From: Holothuria scabra
Lineage: Eukaryota > Echinodermata > Holothuroidea > Aspidochirotida > Holothuriidae
Length of the DNA stretch: 64,000 nucleotides
Reading direction: 5' to 3'
NCBI GenBank assembly: GCA_037179385.1
Contig: CM074193.1
Span: 5,229,547 to 5,293,546, forward strand
Positions 40,001 to 50,300 of this stretch are shown here, in pieces. The translations under genes and the position numbers were made by a program. Within the stretch, counting starts at the first letter, position 1. Every line of letters starts with the position of its first letter. Under the pieces are notes generated by a model that saw only the letters and a program-made list of their open reading frames with translations, had not been told where the DNA came from and ran no database searches.

Positions 40001-43000
40001 GGGGGCATTTATTAGAGAGGGGGCGTTTAATAGAGTAAATACGGTATGTTTTTGAATGCCTGTGTTTCAAAGATGAATAACGGTAGTTCATACCATTGTA
40101 TCAGTTCTGCTTCTAAATCTAAAAAGAATTCTATAAAATGTTTTTTTTGCTGATGGAAATTTAAATCTACTCATTCACTGGACAACCTCACAGAGACTAA
40201 GTAGTTGCCGCATGCAATATTAACCCTAGGACAAGTACTAAATTTAAGCTCATCCTATTTGTGCAAAACTTATTCATCAGAAATAAAGGCTATCACGCAA
40301 CCTTATTTCCAATAATCTAACACTCCGTCTAAATAAACATAAAGGATGAAATTTTCCTTTGCAACAAAGTACCTTCTGAAACCTTTGGCAAAGTTTTTAT
40401 ACTTTTGGCTGATTGTGGTTACAATTCTATGTTTCTTTAAGACACAGAGTCTTTGTTAGTCTTTAATTGATGCAGTATTCCGCTGAATGGTCTATGTTAT
40501 TTCCTTAGTCTCAAATGTTTATAAAACACACATTACTAGTCATTAAAATTGCTGAGTCTGAAAAAATCAACCTTGGTCGGAATCACGCACCACAGGATTT
40601 CCTTCTTGATGAAATATGAAGTGCTACATTAAGGAACATTGTGCACAATCAATGACACAATACTAACAACATTTCAAAGATAAAGACATCATTGCTTGGA
40701 TTCCTTACAAATATTACACTGTATACTATGCCTCAGAGACCATTTCCATTTAAGGACCTCATGAAACATTAGCAAAATCTTGATTAGCATGAAGACATAA
40801 GAATAATATCTTTGACTAAGTACCCACCCATCCCCCTGTTCCATCAAAAAAAAAAGCAAAAAAAGACACTGGTTTACCAGGCATGCTAGAGTCGAATTTT
40901 TTATTATAAATACTTCTCTATGTACCCTCATCAACCCAAGGTTGGAAAGCCCTGTCATGTAATATTACTTGTGTTAAGGCATATATGTTTGGATATCTTC
41001 AAGAAGATGTATCCTGTAATATTTCTGTGACAGAGACCAAGGTAGCATAGATGGTGGGTAGCCCTGGAACAGGAAGGGTTTCCCTGAGGCACTTCACAGT
41101 AGCTGTTATGTGGAAGCAATTTGCACTTGATAATCAATTAAATGACACATTCCATACAGGCATGCAATACAATGTTTGACCTCCCAATACAAGTAAATCT
41201 GCAGGAAGAGCTAGACTGTTTTCATACCTTCACTGTCTAAACCCTACCAGCTCTTCCACAATTTAGAGCAATATGAACAAACCAAAGATAACTAAGTCAC
41301 ATCAAATTAGTTGTCCTCACAAATCAGTGCACAATCCAACAGTAAAGTCTCAACAACACAGACAGATGAACACACTATGAAACTTCTAATTCTAAATTAG
41401 ATTTGATGAAAATTGTTCCACTTAGAGAGAATATCACATGAAAGATATCAGGACCAACCTTTTCCTTTATCAGGAGGTGCGCTAACTGAATTTGGCTGTG
41501 TTTCTTGAGGTAACGCCTGCTGAAGCAACTGCATATAAAATTCATTTTCTTTCTGTACTTCTCTTTGTTTTCTTAGCCTCAATCTATAGCCAACGTAACT
41601 CTTAAAACCAAATCCCAATGTAACAACTGGATAACCAATGCTGGGGAAACAACACAAAGAGTTTAATGTTATTACAGAAAATGTACACCATTTGAAAAAT
41701 GCAAAGCAAACACTAGAGCAAACATGCTGCAAAAGTTCCTATCAAGAGCATGAAGATTAGTTATTTCACTGAATACCAGGTAGGTGAGAGGAGAAAATTC
41801 TTATGAGTTACTTTATAAATGCTTCCCATGACTCATTTATTTTAGATGCAAATTATTTCTTTGAGTGAAATTCAGAGATTACAACTCCTTAAATAAAACT
41901 TACGACTGAAACGTTACCAAAGTTTAGAGAAAAATGTTATAATTTGTCAAAACTGAAAAACTTGGCCCCCCAAAGGAAAAGATTGTTTATATATATAACT
42001 GGACCTACCGGTAGGGGTAAATGGGTATACCAGCAGAATATTAAGGCAAAAATTAAAATAATTAAATATATAAGAATATATTTCCCCTTTGTGTTTTGAG
42101 ATATGCATACATATTATTCCAATGGCCCCGCATTCGTGTTAACGGATACTTGTACATAAGTTGGTATACATTGGAGTAATTACATGTACTATGTATTATA
42201 TTAGGAATTTACCATACTATTAGGTATTCCCATTGAAAATGTGTGTCAAAATGTTAAAGGGGAAGTTTAAGCAAAAATTTATTTTTCATATGTGAAAGAG
42301 GAACCAAATCCACACAGTGTGGTGAAAACTCCATTCAAATCGAACATGTATTTCTCGAGATATTAGTAATTGTAGTCAGAGGATTTGTATTCAAAAGTGA
42401 GTTTAAGGGCAGCAGAGCTTATATCACTTCCTAACATTGACAAGGAATGCTTTGTCTCTCTTTGTTTTATCAGACGGTTGTGTTGACCTTGAATTTAATA
42501 GGAATAGGAAATCCCTGTGGGGGATGCAAAGTTTGTAAGATTCTCATGCCACTTCTGCAATCACATTTTCATTATATGTGATTGTTGAGGAGAAAATGGA
42601 GTCTAAAATTTAAAGAAAAACAAAAGACTGTGCACTAAAGTGGGGATGTGATGTCATATGTGCTTGCTTCAAGTCCACTTTTTACTGAAAATGTGAAAAC
42701 TTTACATGCTCATATCTTGAGAACCACACATCAGATTTCAATGCAAATTTCACCAAAATGCTCAGAATAAGTACAGTATCTCTCTAACATACCAAATCCT
42801 GTAGTGACCTTAAACCCTTCTTTTAAGGGGAAACAGTTTTTTTTTGCCCTGCAGAAAAATTCACCATGCGAGTCTTTATTTTTCAGACAATTTTTCGTCC
42901 TCATCAGCAATAAAACCCTTCAATTTCCATACCAGTTTTGTATTTTATTTTTAATGCACTCACTTTAATTTTCCTTTCAATCTTCCTTATACATTTTACA

Positions 43001-44354
43001 CAACTTATACTAGAATAAAAGAAATCAAAACAGATTGAGTAAAAGTAGTTAAAAATTTATTACATGAAAAATGAAACAAAAAGTCTTAAAGTGGGAAGAT
43101 GACAAAAAAGTTAATATGAGTTGACTTGTCAGGCAACTCAAGTTGCATGTGAGGCAGTGCACAATAGAAACAAGAGCCCAATGGGCACTGTGGTTCCTTG
43201 CTAGATATTATGAGAACTGTACAGCCAGTCTGTGAAATGGAGCTAAGCAAAAGTTCATACTCAATGTTTGTAACATCTTCACAAGGGGTATTTTAGTACT
43301 AATTTTACATGAAATCAAAGATTAAATTTCTGTGGCCTTACTAACATTCAACTTTTGTAATGCTTGGTGATCCTTCAAAAACACTACCTCATTTCCATAT
43401 GTATTTATGCTTGTAATCAAATTTGATATTATCACCAATAAATGATACACAACGTGGTCAGAGAATGAAAAACACCCCTTGTATTTCTCTCACAAGTTAT
43501 TTTTACCTGCTCTCAAATAAAACTTGCTGTTACTTTAAAACAATCTACCACTTGTCCTGTTTGCTACCTCTACACAGAGAAAAGGGTTTATTCAGCAGTC
43601 AAGCAGAAAGCAAGTGATTAATGAAGTGTGATAATAGAATGAGGATAAGGTTACCCCACAGAGCACAGCAGTATTAAAGAGACATATTGTAGAATCCATG
43701 CATTGCTTCCACTGGCAGAGAGACCAGTTTAATGCAGAGTGACTTGTGCTCAGTGGAATCTACAGATTTCAGTTATTGCCCTCTTAAAACTTTGAATGAT
43801 CCAAAACGTGTGTACAACCCGAAGAAATCATTACTGAACGAACAAGAAGGACAAATTTCTAAGGTGTTTGAGTGCGTAAGCATGCAAAACCAGGTGAGAT
43901 AGAAAATCTATCGAAACTATCTTTTTCTAGCTTACAAGATTTTCTAAATAAGATTTCTAGCAGTTGACCTCCAGTGACCTTGATGACCTTTGACCTTAAC
44001 CAAACACAGATTGATTTGAAATCTGTCCTTTCTACCTTAAAATACTGTGTTAAAACGTTTTTCAGTGTTTGACCCCTGGTGACCTCTGATGACCCCTTGA
44101 CCTTCACCGAACATATCCAATTTCATCCTTACACCATAACACATCCACGCACCAAGTATGACATCTATCCAAGTTTCCTAACTAGAAATATCATGTTGAG
44201 AAGGTTTTTAGTTTTTGACCTCTGGTGACCCCAAATGACCTTTGACCTCCACCAAAAACAATAGGGCACACCTTCTCCCTATGACGAATCTATGTACCAA
44301 ATCCAAGTTTCATCCGACCTTCCCTTGTTGAGTTAGAGCGTACCGAAGCAAGTG

Positions 44355-44390
<36 letters not shown>

Positions 44391-47300
44391 ACACACACAC
44401 GCCAACCTGACTACATAGGTTCCTTTGCTACCGCAAGGAACCAATAAAACTGGTTAGGGAGCATAGCTTTTTCTAGTCCACAGCAGTCAGCAGATTATTA
44501 CTGTACCCACTGTGCTCCTACTGAGTACTGAGTGACCACTGAGGCAGCAATGGGTAGAGACTACTAGAAGGGAGCAATAGCCTTTCATTCCTGCACAGCT
44601 GTACATCGTGCTCATATCATGCTCTGTGCGCATAGGCTAATCTCCCCTTATCTGCTGGCTGCCAGGGACTAGAAAAAGCTATGTTCCCTTACTCTAGTGT
44701 CTTTAATCACTGCATTAATTCTCTTTTTAAGCCTACATATCAGTCTAACTTATTTTTCGTGTAAATTTCACTTTCATTTTTTTATTACTTCCCTTTTTCC
44801 TCGTTTTTCTTGGAGCATATAATGTTTCCTGCAATACTTGACTTCACAATTTATGATTTGCTATGGTCTCCATGTATTCTCTCATATAATGTTACATCAC
44901 TGTCTTTCATTTGTAAATAACAAACTCAAAGAATCATTAACAGAGGCAACATTATACTGCAGATAAACCTTAGTTAATGAGTGTTTACAGATCTGTGATC
45001 ATCTATTGTCCAGGAATATGGGCTGCAGTTGAAAAATGCTGATATTTTGGATAAATTTGCATTTGATGACAATAGGAAAGAGGTGCCAGGGGAGGGAAGG
45101 GGTGATTTCTAGGTTCAAAGGACCCTAAATGACATTTCCTTGGCTTCCCTATTGTTTTAAATATTACAAAAAAAAATTAACAAATTGTTCACATTCCTGC
45201 CACCCTTATCTCCCCAAATTTGGCAAATACATAAAAAAATATTCATTGCCCTTGTGAGAGAAAAGAGTGTGATTATTCAGCTAGTTAAATCTTGACCCCC
45301 AAGTGAGCACTGACATTCAAAATTACCCCTCACTGGTCATTTCTTCAAAACATAGCCTTTCTGACTGAGTTATGCAACCTCAAGAAGTCTGTTATAATTG
45401 GCTTTGTAAAAGGTCTGACCGGTTCCCAAAGTAAGATATAATACCATTTTGCAACCAATGAGGAATCAAACCAATGAACTCTTCAATTTCTGCCTTCAAA
45501 GGTTAGCTAGTTAGACTAAGTTTTTATGGCCCAGTTTCCAGCCTACTGGTTCAAGTTGAGCCGACCACAATCTTTTTTTCAGTTGTGGCTCACTGGCTTG
45601 TTTCCCTTACTCCACTGCTTATCCTGAGCACCAAGCACTGCCTTCATAGGAAGTATGCAAAACGGGTATCAAAGTGAGGGTGTTAAAGAATTCAACACCA
45701 CCGATCACAAGAAACTGAAAAAATAGAAAATATCTAATTCAAAGTGTAAGAAAATCATTTTGTTTGGAAGAAAAAAAAACATGTTTGGATTATTTACAAT
45801 ACTGATGAGAAATAAAAAAGGTGGTGGGCTCCTACCAATGGGCGGCAAATGGCCTACATAAATCCAGGTGAAATGGAAGGGCTGTTCTAAGTTCACGTAG
45901 ACGCACAGATGCTTCAATGTACACAAACAGTAGCCACAAAGAAGCTGTTGGAAGGCAGACACCACGATCTGTAAAAGAAAAACACAACATTCTGAGTAAA
46001 AAGGGAAGGTAACATGGCAAAATCTTTACAGAAGCAAATTTGAACTATATGCAAACATGCAATTTGAGCTAAAATGCCAATGTGGCTTTTATCCTTTTCT
46101 TTTTTGAGGAGGGGGGGGGGGGGCTTTTTAAAGGTGGCCAACTCTTACCAGGAACTACAATATTTTTAGTAGTCCACAGAAATTTTCAATTGGCACATTT
46201 CTTTGATTGACAGCCAAGTTCAAAAAAGGTAGAGTTCTGTAGCTCATGTTATACAGTACAGCATGTGCTGCAGTTAGATGCAGTTTAACGGCCCAGTTTC
46301 CAAGCTATTGGTTCAAGTCACTGAGAATGTTCTGATTACATGTTGAGGTCTTGTATACCCACTGCCAGGCAACAACCTGTCACTATGTCTGGTTGAGGAT
46401 GAGTTTTAGACGGTGGGAGGGGCTTAAAGCAAGTAGGTTGGGAGAATTGGAAGGGTGAGAAGATTAGGATTATAAGCTTTTCATGAACTGAAGGCAAAAC
46501 CCCAATGAGAATTTTAGTAGAAATAGAGGTATTTCTTTTTCCTCCATTTCCAGTAATTACAATCAGGAGTCTATTCAGAAGATTCTCAGTAACACCTGTA
46601 GAACTTTGTCAATGTGCATAACATACATAAGTAAACCAGTGTGGGTTTTTTTTCTGTTCTTTGCAATCATCATAGGTACTATGAAACAACAATGTTAAAG
46701 GGTAACAGGGGGCCTTTAAAAAAGTTAGCTCACAATATAATATGGGAATGAAGAGTGCCTTGTTTCACTAAAAGGACCAGATTTCCAAGGATTTTCAGAT
46801 ATTTTCCATCAGATTTTCATATAATTTTGTGCCTCTGCAGCTGCTGCAAGTAAACTGGCAATTTGCAGTTTATGCCTGTTGCCAATTGACAGTGCCAGCT
46901 ATAACCTGTCAATGCAGCTAGAACCATACTTACAGTCATGATTTAGGCCAAAATGAGGCATGATGCCACCTACTGAAGACATTGCAAGTTAGCATTCAGC
47001 TGTAAATGGGATTGTCCATTTGTGAAACAGGTGAAGTAAGTAGGTGCAAAGTAGATGGCAACACCAATTCAATAAGACAAAACTAGTTTCAACTAAATTG
47101 TTACAATCCACGAAAAACATCTTGTTCTCCATCTATAATTAAATAACAAATACTAGCAATATCAAGAAGTAAAATTAAGCTACTGATTAAATATGACAGT
47201 TTTGTTATTCCCTAATGGGCCGATCTGTGTGTATATAACGCTGTTCTATCTCTGATGAAATAGAAAAGATTAAAGCAAATTTGATTGAAGCAATAGAAAC

Positions 47301-50300
47301 CATTCCACTTTTTTAACTCCCACCTTGACTTTCAATCATACAGTAATAGTAAATACACTGTCCTTATATATGCACTACCTGTGTTATTTTTCGGTAAAAA
47401 ATGCAAAAATTTAGCCTAAACACAACATGATCAAAGAAACTTTATCAAGACAAAGATACTTTCCAACTCTGTTTTTTTTTTCTTTGTTATCAATATGATT
47501 TTATTTTTCAAGTCTTACGTGCGTCATTCAGTATAATCATCATTTCTTTATGTTACTTAAATTCCCAAGGTTAATTACAGCTTTTCAACCAACGTCAAGA
47601 GTATATACATACAAAAGAAAAATCTTTCCTTCATACTTAAGGACTATTTCTTAACAACTAATTCTTTCTATAATTAAATTTTGCAGAAATACGTTGAGCT
47701 GAGTTTGGGTTTATCATGTGACTGTGCACGTGCATCAGCCAGCCCATAGATTAATTTAAAATGTCAAACTACTCCAACTTTGGAGCTCCATTGGCAACAG
47801 TTAAAACCTTTGACAGAATTTGCAATTCTAACCAACTTCAGAATCATCAGTTTGATTTCTCGGAGAATTGAAAATAGAATTTTCCCTTCCATCAAATGTT
47901 ATGTATGATTTGTCTGGTACTAACTAAAAATTGTGCCAAATATTCAGAAAAAGGGAGATATAAGGAATGATATTACTTGAGGAGTGACATAGAGGTGAAT
48001 GTTTAAATGTAACTATGCAAACTTTCTGGTACAGTAGCTCTTTTTCTACCTTATAGAAATTTACAATGGAGCAACATGAGTTGCCTTTTGTACATGTCTC
48101 TTCTAAGTTAGATGAGGTTTTATGGTAATGAGGTAATTACACATCTAATTATATAAGAAACAGGGTTTGAACCAAACTACTTTATCCCACAGACAATTCT
48201 TATATTTCTGCATTAGCATACCCACAACATAAAATGCCCAACTGATGCAAATGCCCTGTATAGAAATAATGCATTCAAATTTTAAGCATCACATTAGTAT
48301 GATAGATTCCTCACCAAAAAAACCCCAACAAACTTACCATAATTCGTCAGTTAAATTTCGCTTATGGCAACTTTCACTCACATTAGATTACATTTTCCAT
48401 GTTGTCACCAAATACCTAGTTCATTTTGAATTTTCATTGAGGCCTGACAGACACAAAACCTACATTTTCCAGGTTGCAAAAGAAATGGTAGTTTTATGCT
48501 CCACTTAGTTCATAATGATAGTGTGTCACTCTGCACATGAATGAGAAATGCCATGCAAAATTTTAATTTTAATTTTTTGCCTTTTTTTCTTCTTTGCTAC
48601 AGGTGAGCTTGTACACTCAGTACACAGCTCAAACGACACATGCAGCATTCTACACAGAACAAGAATAGAAATCACATCTTACTAAAATTTGCTGCATTTA
48701 AGAAAGCAAACCAAATTTTAAGTTGGTTTTAATGGGTTTCAATCCTGGGAAAGAAAAGGATGCATCCACCCCACATTTTGCATATACACCCACTGACTTA
48801 TAGACTTTTGCACAGTTAACTTCTGACACAAGTGGCCATGGCCACCCTCCCCTCCCACCCACACTAAAGGAAAGGAAAGGTTGATGCTACTGTGTTTGAA
48901 TATTTATGGGATCCCACTGTACTAACAGTTTCAATTACATCAGGAGAAGCTATGGGGCAGCCACTGGAAAACAAAAGTGTAGATTAAGGCCAGAGTTGGG
49001 TAGCTGGGTATCCCGACTTTGGGTACCAAACCAATCATACTGGTTCATAAGTTTATCTAAAATGAACAAAATTGGTACCAGTCTGTCAATAAAATTGCAG
49101 GACAAGTATATGGAACTACCCAAGGATGATTCATCTCTACCTCTCATACATCAAAACACAACACTCTGTCATACAGACATTCTGTCCCAGTGTTTCCAGC
49201 AGAGGAGAAAAGGAGGGGGATTCCCCCCCCTTTTCCAAAAGTTTCCAAAAGAAGGTGGATGAAATTCCCCCCCCCCCATTCCTGCCAACTTTTTTCAAAG
49301 AAAAATAGTAATGAAGATACATGTGGTGATCGCTGGCCCGGGGGAGGGGGTGTCCCCCTCCCCTTTGAAAATTTTTTGCCTTTGTACGAAAGGCTAGACG
49401 CAAAATGGTGCAACATTTGGTACAAGATTTGAATGAAATGAAACACCCTCCTTTGTTTATTTTTTCTTGCTTTGTGAAATATCTTCAAGAAGAAAGTTGC
49501 ATCTTTACTTACATGCAGTTAACTTTAAATCTGTGAGGAAACAGAAATGCATGAAATAGCCCCTTCGCCATCTACATTCCCCTGGCCATCCCAAATCAAC
49601 TGTAGGCTAGATACCTCATAAGAATGGCTATTTGTTTCCCTTTACTAGGCTTTTCTAGGCCTAGATGTTTTGCACATTTTCACCCTCCAAAACTAAGTTA
49701 CTAGTAAGACATAGGCTAGGCCCTACTACATTACATTTACCTACAAAAAGGCTGGGTGTTTGGGTCTAGTGATACTATTCTTCATAGTTTGACACACATT
49801 CCAACAAACCAGAGAGTGCAGAGGCCTATCATTGAAATGGAATCCTCACTCTGTCAATTGCGTTGATATAATTATAAGCCAGTCAGCTAGCCTATACCAG
49901 GAATCTCACATTACGCTAAGGCATACTGTATAGGCCTAGCCTACACTCAGATACTACAACAGTAGCTTAAAGTTCAATGAAATACATCGTGCATTACTTC
50001 ACGGTCACATACAGTAGCCTAACGTTAGGCCTCACTGAGAAACATTCCAAGTTTCGCTAACCGGAATCGATGTTTCCAAACGTGGAGCAGTTAGGCTGTT
50101 CGTACAGTAAATTGAGGTTTGAATTTTAAAGAATATTCACTGGTAAGAATCTCAAAAAAGAACAATGTTTACCATCAACAGAGAGCGCTACGAAGCATAA
50201 CCATTAACACGTCATTGACATATGCACAGCCAGCCAAAGGATGCGATACGAACCACTGCACCAAAAGTGCAATTACATGTCACTGTGTTACATACCGTGC

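Larger units (their letters stand above)
37637..41458 (-). other. macoilin intron 5
   Basis: 3.8 kb phase-1 intron containing a 130-bp dispersed repeat (37790-37925), the 156-bp satellite array (38150-39182) and a 793-bp TIR element (39252-40044). 40045-41458 shows nothing recognisable. Confidence 0.85.
41641..45835 (-). other. macoilin intron 4
   Basis: 4.2 kb phase-2 intron with a TTAA-bounded element (42254-42826), a three-unit satellite locus (43960-44442), a TIR element (44455-44691) and a SINE fragment (45508-45645). 42827-43950 and 44692-45500 show nothing else recognisable. Confidence 0.85.
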
